Notes under the pieces: generated by a model
The model's database searches: none
Told to the model about the DNA's origin: nothing
Seen by the model: only the letters and a program-made list of their open reading frames with translations
In this document: piece by piece, positions 1 through 10,535 of the stretch
Position numbering within the stretch: the first letter of the stretch is position 1
How the letters are laid out: every line of letters starts with the position of its first letter
Position numbers and translations under genes: made by a program
Assembly (NCBI GenBank): GCA_014706385.1
Contig: JACGZH010000008.1
Coordinates: forward strand, 62,001 to 126,000
Direction of reading: 5' to 3'
DNA length: 64,000 nt
Origin: Phaffia rhodozyma
Lineage: Eukaryota; Basidiomycota; Tremellomycetes; Cystofilobasidiales; Mrakiaceae

Positions 1-258
1 GCTTCCTTTCATATCTTGTTATATCTCCGCCTTTTATAGTTTCAATCATTTTCTCGATTTGCTTAATTTTGAGAAATATGTGCCATGTGCTTTTGATCTA
101 GTTAGATCAGATCAGAGCAGATAAACGTTGACTACCAACTGCGTACTCTGTCGTCATCGCCTCAGCTAAGATTGAGAATATGAGTAAACCGCTCCTCTTC
201 TCCTTTCATTTCTGTTCATCTATCACCCTCTTTCTCTTTGTGTTCCAAAGGGAGTTCG

Positions 259-2334
259 ATGTCATATCCTATCCTTCGTCTTTTTTGGGGATCTATCCCC
301 AAACTGCATATTATGAACCGTGCCCGACCGTCAGTCACGCGGACATGTCATCGTTCTAGCAATCCATTAGGTCAACCAACAGCCTTCCATCCAGTCATTT
401 CTCGAGCATTTTCTATTACTCCCATCCCTGAAGCAAATAGCATTAGTCAAGCTCAAGTCACGATTGAAGGACAGACAATTGCCGAGCAAGGCGACCATGT
501 ACCTAGACCAAATAGACCGTCTGGGCGAAAGAGATCTACTGTTGATCCAAACAGCGCAATGGAGACGGAGGACGACTGGACAGACCTGCTTGTTGCTTCG
601 GATGGAAAACTCAAAGGCGAGAAGATTCGGATTATCTATACTAATTTGTTTCCTACTCACAGTCAAATTTTATACAACGAAACCAGGTCAACTATCGAGT
701 ACGAGTTCTCATCTGCTGAGGTGAGTATTACGTCGAGTCCGCTTATGCCTCATTATAGATATCAGCTTTGAGTGCTGATCTTACTATGTTCAACTTGTAG
801 GTTAACTCTACCATTACCGTCGCCCTCTCATCCTTGCGCTTTTGTGCTCCATCCTTCTCAGCCGTTATCTTATCTAGGCAGGCTGATTGCTGCAGAGCTA
901 CCAGATGGTCAAGTTGGAAGAGTTGAATTCAAAGGATTTGGAACCAACAGTCAAGTCAGATGGTCGGATTCGACAGACATAGGTCGGTTCGCCCTTAGTT
1001 CTAATTTGACCCGTATTGACTACATCGAGACAAGGGCTTACAGTTTGATACTTGGGTCTTCTTGTGAATAAGGCGATTTCATCAAGCAAGCTGCTCATGT
1101 CCGGTCATTCACCATCTCGCTCTATCCCTCTTCAGTTTCGTCGGCTAATTCCGAAGCATTCAAAGAAGGCCCTATCAACACGCTGGAGGTATCGGTACCG
1201 ACATTTCAGGATCGGACTGTTTATTTGAGAGAGAGACTTCGCCAAATCAATAAGTCTCTGATCCAGATGGGTGAGCTCAAGACGCTTTGTGATAAGGAGG
1301 CAAAGAAAGGAGCGAAAAGAGTGGCCTTTAGTGGACTGGTTGGTTTGATAGGATATTGGGGAGTAGTTTATTGGTTGACGTTTCAGACGAGCTTAGGTTG
1401 GGACGTCAGTAAGTATCGTTCTTCTTTCTTGATAGTCATCCTGATGCGACTCGTTCAAAACTGTTGTTTACATGTTGTTTTCCGACTTGGGTCGGTTCAG
1501 TGGAGTGAGTTGAATGTCAATGATTTCAATCCGCCACGTTCTCCATTGACTTTGTGGTTCTATAATCCCTCTCGGTTTTAGACCTGTGACTTACCTCATC
1601 GGCCATGGTGTCCTCGTGTCTGGATACGTTTATTGGCTTATACACTCTCGTTCGTTGTACTCTCTCACTCATAGCTGAATACTCATGACATCCAGTGCTG
1701 ATATTCGTTCTTTATGTCGTATATTTCACCGGGTTCTCTCAGGCGAACCTGGCTATGGAGCTATTTTGAGTCAGTTTCGAAGTCAACTCAATTTCTACAA
1801 AGACTCTGCGATAACTGACATGTATATGTACGGTTGGCATCTGACTGATTGGGACGGATGCAGCAAAAACCATCAGCCATCGCCAGGCAACACTGTACAA
1901 CTCACATGGGTACGTTTCTGTTACATACGTCTTCATTCGGTATTTGGAATGTGAAGAGTCGTTCTAAACCACTAACGTGCGTGTTGAGTTAAAAAACCTG
2001 ATCATCAGATTCGATCTTGAACGATTCAAAGAGATCACGGCCGAAGGTGTTCGAGTCAGGAACGAGATTCAAAGCATCGCGATAGAGTTCGTCAAGACCA
2101 TCCTTTTGTTTTTTCCCTGCTCTCTCTGTCTCATCAAGCAGACGATCGCTTAAGCCGCCTCAATTTTCGAATGTTACTTTCATGAATGATAGATATGGTG
2201 TTGAATGGTGGGAAGATCAAAAGAGTTCGAACAGTAGCGCAAACAAAGCTGTACCCGAGGTCGAAGAAAATGAGCACTTAGAACGACAAGCAAATAAGTC
2301 AGACCAAAAACGATTGGAGGGGGAGAGCGCGTGA
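259..2334 (+). CDS. Mitochondrial calcium uniporter (MCU) family protein
   Basis: Pore-forming inner-membrane calcium channel family. The N-terminus (MSYPILRLFWGS...) is basic and hydrophobic like a mitochondrial presequence. A domain containing PLSYLGRLIAAELP resembles the fungal MCU matrix domain. A coiled-coil stretch (RERLRQINKSLIQMGELK) precedes the first membrane helix (about 1320-1400). The selectivity motif WDxMEPVTY is rebuilt across two introns through a 4-nt exon at 1501-1504, and the second helix follows at 1582-1650. The C-terminal part (FDLERFKEITAEG, from about 2010) matches the family's post-pore helix, and the stop is TGA at 2332-2334. Clear exon parts are 259-686 or 720, 801-about 989, about 1072-1408, 1501-1504, 1582-about 1650 and 2010-about 2090. 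The joint between exon 1 and exon 2 closes in phase only with a weak donor at 687, and the stretch 1650-2010 after the second helix is not resolved. ATG 259 is the first in-frame ATG. Confidence 0.85.
1501..1504 (+). other. 4-nt micro-exon (TGGA) of the MCU gene
   Basis: The upstream exon ends at 1408 with GGG-ACG-TC/A before donor GTAAGT. The intron ends CAG at 1500. TGGA is followed by donor GTGAGT at 1505, and the next exon starts at 1582 after TTTTAG with ACCTGTGACTTAC. Joining them reads Trp-Asp-Val-Met-Glu-Pro-Val-Thr-Tyr, the defining MCU pore motif. Skipping these four bases would break the frame and remove the Met-Glu pair. Confidence 0.85.
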
Positions 2335-2633
2335 TGTCACCAATCGGTCGATCAGAATCGAATATGGATCTAATCCTTCTTGCCTAACGTCTGTATTATT
2401 CTTGATGTGACTCTTAGATATTATATACGTGCACTTCCGTCTCGTTAACCGTGCGAAAAAAAAGCCGGGTGAAGAAGATTACGGAGATTAAATCTTTCAT
2501 AAGATCAGCCTACTCCCCCCCCCTCTTCCTTCGCCCCTTCAAGATCCTACGGGATTTTGGTTTTGCATTGATCATGTTTTGGTTAATATCAACGCCTCGC
2601 TCTATCCTGTCTTTCCTTGATACCACTGAATTA

Positions 2634-4276
2634 TCACTGAAACCTCTCAATTGGAAGCTCTTTAGTGTAATCCTCCTTGATTCCATGCGTAGGCACGAAA
2701 TCCCTGATCCTCCAATCGGGCTTTGGCTCGAGCCAATCTCGGCGTTCGAACAGGACGTCCTCAACCAGAGTCTGAGTTTTGACGATCTCTTGTTCCGTTG
2801 GTTTTGTCGCCGGAATTTGAATCGTCTAAAAGAGGAGACACGTAGCGTCGAAGAGGTTGCCGAACCCAAAATTGATCGTATTAAAACCCAACGTAGAAAG
2901 ATTTTTCTTTAAAAGTTGTACAGGCACAAGAGTAACGACGCGCATATTCAGAGGGCGGAACATACCTGCTCGGTATGGAACCTAACCAAAGCCTGCCACA
3001 TCACAAGCTTCGGATGGATTGGCATTCTGAAGAAACTGATGAGTTTCGGTTTAGAAACTGATCGGGTCTTTGTCCATGTGGCTTGACGTAATCGAGAGTT
3101 TCGAGTGGGTGAGTTTAGTTTCGTCATGACAGATTGTCGGATTGGGGGACAGGATACGGTTTCGACCGTTCGTCGGTCTCCACTGCAAAGGACAGAGTGA
3201 GGCTACATAGGTGAACGAAGAACACAATGTTGGGCTCGGAGAAGACAGAGAGACGTACATGACCTCAGCCTTCTTGAAGGCTTCGAACCGACCTTCAAGT
3301 TCCTTCAAAAGACTTGACCGCCTCTCCACGCCTTCACCAAAGCCAAGCCTGTACATCAATTCGGCTTTTGACCATTTAGGCGTCTTGAAGTATTCTGTCA
3401 TCCTAATCGTTTTCAATCCCATGGCATGATAAAACGAAAGAGATTCAGAAACGTATGAGTCATGAATATTCTCAGAATATCCTGACACTGAAGTTGAAAG
3501 AGAGATAAGGGGGAAAAGCAAGAGTGAGAAAGAACGAACGCGTCTCGAGACTGGTAGAATGCTCCGAATCGATGCTGGATGTATTCGATCAACGTATCAT
3601 CCTTATTCTTGCTCCTATACGGCACCGGGTTGTCGTACACTTAATTCATGATATTTCATACGAAGGAATCGTATTTATCAAATGATTCCATTGAAACACA
3701 AGGAAAAGCCCAAGCCACGAGCGAATGGAGGTGGTGACATCCAAGGACGCCGATTTCAAGGGGAGAGAATGAGGCGAGGAAAAGAGAAGAAACAGTATGT
3801 CAGACCAAACGAAACGGGAACGTTTTCGAGATCTTCCCAAGAGCCGATCTCTATATGACCCTCGATCAGACGATCTGCCTCGCTTCTTTCTCTCTTTCTC
3901 CACTTGGACCAGTCTTTCTTGACCTGGACCAAGAAGAAAAGAGAGGACCATCAGCCCGACTAGATCACAAAAGGAAAGACCGACCACTGATAACAATAGG
4001 CATCTCGTTTAACCTTCTTCTTCCTTCTTTTGTCTGCAGAGCAATATCAACATCATCCGCTAGCTTTGCAGCCTGAGCCCGGAGTTCCTCTGCCTTGAGT
4101 CTGGCTGATTCGACTCGCTCGGCAGCTGCCTGGTTGATAATACCTTTAGTGGTTGTGCTTTTCGGTGACGAAGGGACGGTTGCATATAATCGGTGTGATG
4201 CCAGGAAGATAGGAGAGAGATGAGAGAAAGGTGCCCGAGAGGACAACGCAGACCTCAATGAGCTTGGAAAAGACAT
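2634..4276 (-). CDS. Conserved-looking mitochondrial protein of unknown function
   Basis: I do not recognise the family. The first exon (from 4276) starts MSFPSSLRSALSSRAPFSH and looks like a mitochondrial presequence, followed by an Ala/Glu/Arg-rich coiled coil (AAAERVESARLKAEELRAQA). Further exons that read as real protein are about 3911-3800 (VKKDWSKWRKRERSEADRLI, then HIEIGSWEDLENVPVSF), about 3622-3545 (YDNPVPYRSKNKDDTLIEYI), about 3500-3220 (GLKTIRMTEYFKTPKWSKAE, then RLGFGEGVERRSSLLKELEG), about 3030-2967 (MPIHPKLVMWQALVRFHTEQ) and 2835-2634 (ending THGIKEDYTKELPIERFQ-stop). The last two join in phase 0 through GTATGT...TTTTAG. Some inner joints are not settled. A 153-aa reading frame on the other strand at 2451-2912 is a shadow of the last exon. 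Confidence 0.55.
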
Positions 4277-4714
4277 GTTGAGGGAGTTGCGGAGATACTT
4301 TTGGGCAGAGATGTTGGGTCAATGTTGAATTGATCGTTGGTGATCAGCTTGAAAAGTTAATAGAGAGCTTTCATCTTTCCTAATCAAAGTGTCACAAAAT
4401 TCATATTGTTTTGTAGCCTTGTCAGTGCATTAACCCTAACATACGAGCTTGCCGAATAAAGTATCACACAAATGGTCCAAAGTACAGCACATTGCATCGA
4501 GAGAAACAACTCAGGTAGATATGGATACAGATGAAGCTACGGATTACATATAACTATAGCAAAGAGACATCCTCGATCACTCTGATCAGTTAGAGACGTC
4601 CGTTCTGCTTGTCGCTTAATTTCCAATGTCGGCAGCCCGGGTGGTCTTGGGGCAATTGGCAGAGGGAGCTATGGATATCGCAGCATTGAAGTTAAGGTCA
4701 GAAACCTTTCCACC

Positions 4715-7134
4715 TCAATTGGAAAAGCCTGCAAAGTGGATACATACGGTTGCTGAACTTGGTTTCCACAAACACCTTTTCGATGTTTCCTACTCGTTTG
4801 TCGACTAGGAAAAGAGAAGAACAAGGACATGGTCAGCATCGAGTGGACATACACAGAAGCAACTGTCTAGGTCAACGACATACACTTATCATAAAGAGTT
4901 TTGAAATCTTCCAAAGGCACTCGGTGGGTCTAAATGGACGAGACAAAGTGAAAGAGGCTCAAGGTTGAGATTCAACGGATGCTAATTGTAGACTGTGAAT
5001 ATGTGGTACACACAATCATGAACGTCGGATCAAACTTTCCAGGAATGATGTAATCATTCAAGATAGTCTCCCCTGTATACCGAGAAATATGGAAAGTTAG
5101 GAATCCGTATACAACCATAGTCTCAGCACTAGAAAGCGCTACATACAATGTTTGTGAACTGGGGCTTGTCCATTGCTATGGACAAAGAGATTCAAACCAA
5201 CATAAGCGCACATCAAACCCTTCATTGATCAGGTGAAAAGATCACTTACCCTTGGAGCCGGACACCCTTTTCCATCAAGGCTCCTATGTTTAATCCGTTG
5301 GCTGTAGTGACAGGTGAATTAATGTCTTTAGAAAGAGACCGGATAGGCAACAGACTATCAAATTGATTACGCACTAAAAGCAGAATAGGCGGCAATCAGT
5401 CCAACCCGTCCTCTCTTTCTGACGGCGACGATGCACTCGCTAGAGATAAGAAAATTTGTCAATGTAGACCTGCGTGAGCATCGAGGAAGTCGTTTGAGGT
5501 TTGGCGGGACAGCATCACTCACTTGATGGTTTCACAGTTATCAGTCTCCAACATCAACGCCTTCTGGACCTTGTGGAAGATGCCCTTAGGCTCGTGGAAT
5601 GTTCCACAGTCGAGCGCGACGTCTAGCCCACCAGGGACCATCTCCAAGACTGTCTTGACGACATCAGCTCCACCTGACGCATCAATGACTTCGATTCCGA
5701 CGTGCTCCTTAGCATAGGCGAGTCGATCCTGGACAAGGTCGATTCCAATGACTCTCTTGGCTCCTTTCAGGAGAGCCCATCTGCGATGGGTTGCACAGCA
5801 CACCATTAGCCAACAGAGATATAAAGATGAGCTATCTCGAGCGACTTACTTCGCTGCGCAAAGACCGATGGGCCCCAAACCCCAGATTCCGACGACGTCA
5901 CCCTCTCCGACCTCGGTATCGACCACACTATGATAACTTGTTGGGAGAACATCAGACAGATAAATGGCCTGTTCGTCGGTGACGTTGTCAGGAATAGGGA
6001 GCTAAGAAAAGGAGAGGGATCAGTTGATATACAATCTTGATTGAGGCCGAAAGGCTGACTTGAGGCTAACTCACCAGATTGACGTCTCCGAAGGGAACTC
6101 GGACATATTCTAGGGAATGAGAAAAGAAGGTGTTATTGGTCGAACCATGTGGGAGACACAAGAGTTGACAAACTAACCGGCCTGTCCTCCTGGAAAACCT
6201 CCGGTGAAGTGACTGTATCCAAAGAAGCCGGCGTCCTGTATTTGTAGGTTAACCAGAGAAGAATTTCGTTAATGTTTGATAAAACTCAATCCAAATCCAA
6301 AAGATTCAGAGACTGAGCAAACCTTGGCTCCATACATGAAACCCATCAAAGATGAGTTATTAGTGTTTTCGCAGAAGGACGATTCCTTGTGCTTGCAATA
6401 TCGGCAGTAACCGCAGGCGACCTGGAAAGAGGCAACGACTCGCTGGCCAATCTTGAGACCTTTCACTTCCGAGCCCATCTTGTCGACGACGCCCATAAAC
6501 TCGTGTCCGAGAATGTCGCCGCTCTGCATAGTGACGATTTCGGAGTGATACAAGTGAAGGTCTGAGCCGCAGACGGTCGTTCCGGTAACTTTAAGGATGA
6601 CGTCTCGCTCAGTGGTGATGTCTGGGATTGGAGCATCGACGACCTCCACCTTCTCGGATCCGAACCTGGAAAGAGTTGCGCGACGGCTCGTTGTAAGACT
6701 GAGATGTATGTGTGGGTTCCGACGAGAGATGTGAACCTGTAACAGAAGTTGAACTTACCAGGCGAGAGCCTGAAGGAGAGTACGGACGAAATGTGTTAAT
6801 TACAAGAGTCGGTCACGATCAGCAATCAAAATGATATGAGACGTACCTTCATCATCTGCGGAGTTCCATCCGGGTTCTTTCGATGTTTGTACTCTGGCAC
6901 CGCTCGGGGATCGACTGGTTCGGGACCTCCCTGCAGAGAAAAGTGAGCAAATCGGGTAAGGGCTTGAAGTGAAATAAACAAATACACTGAGTATAATCCT
7001 GAAGACCTACGAGTATCTTGTCCTGAAGAAAGTTGGCAGCAGCTACATCGATTGATGTTTAATTGGATGAATGTCTATTAGTATCAACATCAGTGTTCAT
7101 GAATCAGCGAGATGACGAAGGACAGACTTTGCAT
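4715..7134 (-). CDS. Zinc-dependent alcohol dehydrogenase, formaldehyde-dehydrogenase-like
   Basis: Medium-chain dehydrogenase/reductase predicted to oxidise an alcohol or aldehyde adduct with NAD(P). The exon 6660-6320 carries the GroES-like domain: catalytic-zinc residues VCGSDLH and GHEFMG, and the structural-zinc cysteines CGYCRYCKHKESSFC. Later exons give GFFGYSHFTGGFPGGQAEYV (about 6240-6110), the region DVNLLPIPDNVTDEQAIYLS (about 6080-5940), the Rossmann core GDVVGIWGLGPIGLCAAK (about 5910-5850), ALLKGAKRVIGIDL (about 5780) and HRVPLEDFKTLYDKF (about 4930-4880). The last exon ends KFSNRFSN with TGA at 4715-4717. The start at 7134 (ATG-CAA-A, then donor) joins in phase to TAANFLQDKIL and then GGPEPVDPRAVPEYKHRKNP. 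At least ten exons. It lies divergent from SDR1; the natural substrate cannot be told from sequence. Confidence 0.85.
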
Positions 7135-8595
7135 GGTAGATTAAGTGATTATATGGACTGAACGAGTTATCCCGTGAGTTAGTAAGTGAAGCGATGTGAA
7201 ACGATGGGAGAAAGATAAAGGTTCAAGAACGAGATTCAAGAAGCTATCCCTTCCTTTATAGGATTCATGGAATGTAGGTATGTGTGGAGGAGAGGACGAG
7301 TGTACGCCGATCGAATCACGGGACACATCGCCAACGTCACTGGATCAGCATGGATCTCTGAACGAGTCCATCAGACAAGGTGAACATCTGATTGAACGAT
7401 TTCTTATCTACCTTGTTTCCTTTCCTTTCCTTTCCTTTCTTTATCTTCCTCCCTTATCCTTTCATTTTCTATCTAGCAAGAAGTACCGAAAGGCTCGTCT
7501 ATAGAGTGAGAGCTGGTGCTATACATGTACGCGTGTGTGCGCTCGTTTGCTCAGCATGTCCTCAACATGTTGTCGATGTTCCACAGGTTTTAGTCTCCCT
7601 GAGCTTCGCCATCGATTTTTTGCCCTGTCGGCTATTGGCTGACGTCATCTATTGCGACCGAGATATCCTCACGTGGAGGCAACGGCTCAGCATTTCGGGC
7701 GTGAGCCGTGCCTGTAGCTCGGTGGCTACAGATGGTGTAACCGCTACTGGAGAGTGCGCAGATGTAGAAATCCGGGCTCTCATACGAGGACTGTGGAGGA
7801 CAGAGACGCAAGGTGATGGAACGGGTGGACAGGACCGGCAGCAGGGATTGCAAGGACCGGGGACAAGGACAACAGGAAGGGAAGACAAAGATAACAAGGA
7901 AAGTCACAAAGAATCCAAGTTTGAGGTTCTTACCTGCGAGTAGTCGAGAACACCCTTCTCGCACATGGACCTCAGGCCCTAGAAGCACTGTATAGAATGC
8001 GTGGGAAGCAGAATAAGCGAGAAATTGAAGAAGGAGAAGTGTTAAACTAGAGGGTCTATGGCTCACAGATGACCAACCAGGTGTGACTTAGGTTTCCAGG
8101 TCAGAATACAGGACTTGTAGACCGTATCGCCTTCTCATCTCCTCTATCTCTTGCGAGGCACCGGCTTGCAAGCATGGAGTCGTCCAGCACATGTGTATCT
8201 GATACATCCTATGGAATACTCCTCTATACAGCGTTGTAGGAGTCTGAGAATGATGTGTAAGATAGACTTCCTTTGCTACCCATAGTATAGCCTCCTAAGC
8301 CTGGTCTCTTTGTCAACTTTCCCCCCGTTGTTCTTCCCTGCTGTCCTTGACCTCAGTCCCAGTCTTTGCTAGCCGTCCTGATATCCCACTGTTGTGACCT
8401 ATCTATAGTATTTTCCTGCGCCTCTGTACTTACAAATCACCGTCAGATAACCTGAAATTCTCACTTTCGATTCTCGAAATTATTGCGGGGTATGCAGTTC
8501 GTGATCTTCCCGGCTTCCAGCACAGCTCACGCCCCTAACATCAACTCTTGAATGACCAAATGTTCCGCCCGGTTGTGGACATTCGTTCACGGAAT
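7135..8595. other. Intergenic region between ADH and the SDR1 promoter block
   Basis: No convincing gene. Open frames at 7392-7943 and 7632-8066 (opposite strands) overlap each other and lack domain signals. The first few hundred bases must hold the ADH promoter (pyrimidine-rich TTTCC repeats at about 7415-7445). Around 8190-8320 there is weak similarity to 50700-50930 (for example the shared core CCCATAG.AT.GCCTC), so the homology between the SDR1 and MFS upstream regions may extend beyond the near-identical block in decayed form. Confidence 0.6.
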
Positions 8596-8967
8596 ATGTT
8601 GATCTGCTGAAGCAACCGAGCGTGCTACACACCATCGACAACACCGCATCCTGGTCTGTCGTCCTGGATGATGCTGCCAACATCCATCCCCCTCGGGCGG
8701 ACCCGTCTCGGCCGGGTCGTGTGCTGATCCCGGGCTCTTGTCAGTTGATCTGTAAGCAATGCCCGGACGTCGTTCCATCCAGACGGTATCGCCATCGCGT
8801 TCGATGACCAATCTCTCGCCAAACCAACACTGCATGCGCGACGTCGAGTCCAGACGACAGCTGATGAATCAGCTACCAGGTCTGGCCGTCGTTCGAACAT
8901 GCTCAGCCATATATAACAAGACCATAGATCTGGCCGCCATGCATCACTCTGCTCGTCTTGTCTTCCA
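8596..8967 (+). repeat. Duplicated promoter block, copy A (upstream of SDR1)
   Basis: 372 bp with no mismatch found by eye against 51222-51593 (constant offset 42626). It contains a TATA-like element ATATATAA at 8909-8916, 215 bp before the SDR1 start codon. Small open frames inside it (for example 8622-8807) have identical counterparts in copy B and are probably non-coding. A third, diverged copy lies at about 60845-61165. The reading as a promoter is inferred from its position and TATA element. Confidence 0.85.
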
Positions 8968-8981
8968 TCACTCATCCTGTT

Positions 8982-9085
8982 CCATCACTCACTGTCCATC
9001 ACCCACTGTCCATCACCCACTGTCCATCACCCACTGTCCATCACCCACTGTCCATCACCCACTGTCCATCACCCATCACCCATCA
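8982..9085 (+). repeat. 14-bp minisatellite in the SDR1 leader
   Basis: About six tandem copies of a 14-bp unit (CCATCACCCACTGT) followed by shorter CCATCAC units, between the TATA-like element and the SDR1 ATG. The corresponding place before SDR2 (about 61200-61240) has only a few CATCACC units, so the array expanded at one locus. It has no spacers and is not a CRISPR. Confidence 0.9.
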
Positions 9086-9123
9086 AGTCTCGGATCACAC
9101 CAACAAGCTATACCTCTGCAGCC

Positions 9124-10387
9124 ATGTCCGACACCACCGTATATCTCGGTCAGTCCTGTGCTTCTCTGCGTGCTTCTCTTTTGCCTCTCTGCGTGCTTCT
9201 GTTTTCGCACCGCGCTCACACCATCCCCGACGCCTTGTCTTACCTTACCTTGCCTCGCCTCGCCTCGCCTCTGCAGTCACCGGCGCCAACCGAGGGATCG
9301 GCCTCAGCATCGTCAAAGCACTCGCCACCAGCCCCAAGAACGTCATCTTTGCTGGCGTTCGGACGCCTGCCAGCGCGACCGCCCTCCACGAGCTCGCAAA
9401 GAGCAGCGAGGCCGCGATCAACGTCGTCGAGCTCGTCTCAGCCGATACGGAGAGCAACCACAAGGCGGCCGAGGAGATCAAGAAGGCCGCCGGCAGAGTC
9501 GATGTCATCATCGCCAACGCAGGTGAGTCCATGGCGATGGCGATGTCGAAGGCGATGGCGAAGTCGCTGTCTGGCCGACGGCGTTGCACTGTGAGGTAGC
9601 TACGTTGGCTGAGTCTGGTAACTTGCGCGATGCTGACTCACACGATGCTCCTTCACGCGATGCTGTGTCTGATCTGCCGAGCACGTCCAGGCATCGCTAC
9701 ACCCGAGTCTATAGGTCTCTTGCACGAGTCAGACCCTGCCCAGTGGACGGCCCACTACGAGGTCAACGTGGTCGGACCTGTCGTGCTATACAAGGCGTTC
9801 CGCCCCCTTCTCCAGGCCTCAGCCGTCGCCGCCAAGTTCGTCGTCATCTCCTCAGGAGCAGGCTCCTTGGCGCTGGCCGCTCAGTTCAACATGCCCAATG
9901 GAGTGTACGGCACATCGAAAGCGGCGGCGAACTATGCGACCGTCAAGATCCATCTGGAGAGCGAAGACTTTGGGCTGATCGCGTTCCCTCTGCATCCAGG
10001 TCGGTCTCTTTTGTCATGCGTGCCTGCGTTTCTGTGATCTGATGGGAAGAGAAGAACATGGCTGGGTGACTGAGTGAGACGAGTCACTGAGCGACCGGGT
10101 GACACGAGGGACTGGGTGACCGAGTGACCGAGTGACTGACTGACTGACTGGCTGACTCGACACACCCTCCTCGCTTGCTCTTCTCTTCATCAGGCTTCGT
10201 AGCAACCGACATGAACTCGATGGCCACCAAGGATCTGTCTGGAGATGGCGAGAAGAGCCCGTACGCGCATCTAGCGATCAGCCCGGAGCAAAGCGCGGAA
10301 GCAGTCCTCAAGGTCGTCAGCGAGGCTACCAGGGAGTCTCATGGAGGGAAGCTGCTTAACTATGATGGCTCGGTCTTGCCCTACTGA
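9124..10387 (+). CDS. Short-chain dehydrogenase/reductase, copy 1 (SDR1)
   Basis: Classical NAD(P)-dependent SDR, most like the fungal norsolorinic-acid-ketoreductase/sniffer group. Exons 9124-9148, 9277-9522, 9691-9999 and 10194-10387 close in frame to 257 aa. Visible motifs are the cofactor site TGANRGIG, NAG at the end of exon 2, the catalytic Ser in VVISSGAGS, and YGTSK with the catalytic Tyr and Lys. The C-terminus ends LNYDGSVLPY. Intron 3 is filled with GTGACYGA-like tandem motifs. It is nearly identical to SDR2 at 61275-62486, introns included, but differs in a patch between the catalytic Ser and Tyr. Its upstream region is the 372-bp block shared with the MFS gene. The substrate is unknown. 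Confidence 0.93.
10060..10155 (+). repeat. Imperfect GTGACTGA-type tandem repeat in SDR1 intron 3
   Basis: Intron 3 of SDR1 holds an imperfect array of GAGTGACC/GACTGACT-like units. The equivalent intron of SDR2 (62166-62292) keeps only one or two units and then diverges, so this intron is one of the few places where the two gene copies differ. Confidence 0.75.
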
Positions 10388-10460
10388 TACTGATGACGGT
10401 CGGGTCTATGTTCTTGCGGAGGCTGGGAGATTGTCTATATGCGTTCCGTTGTCTATACAT

Positions 10461-10535
10461 GTGAGAAGTGAGAAGTGAGAAGTGAGAAGTGAGAAGTGAG
10501 AAGTGAGAAGTGAGAAGTGAGAAGTGAGAAGTGAG
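10461..10535 (+). repeat. 7-bp minisatellite (GTGAGAA)n after SDR1
   Basis: About ten or eleven perfect tandem copies of GTGAGAA, about 75 bp downstream of the SDR1 stop, ending in degenerate units (GTGAGAT, GTGAAAC). It is absent after SDR2. Confidence 0.9.

Noticed and set aside
2451..2912. Plus-strand open frame of 153 codons
   Set aside because: Covers the last exon of the minus-strand mitochondrial protein, which joins in phase with its neighbour and has a more natural composition; the first codons of the plus frame are a lysine/arginine run.
8982..9085. CRISPR-like array
   Set aside because: Units are directly adjacent with no spacers, and the genome is eukaryotic; it is a minisatellite.
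8759..9526. Plus-strand open frame of 255 codons across the repeat block and SDR1
   Set aside because: Runs through the minisatellite and out of frame through SDR1 exon 2; not protein-like.
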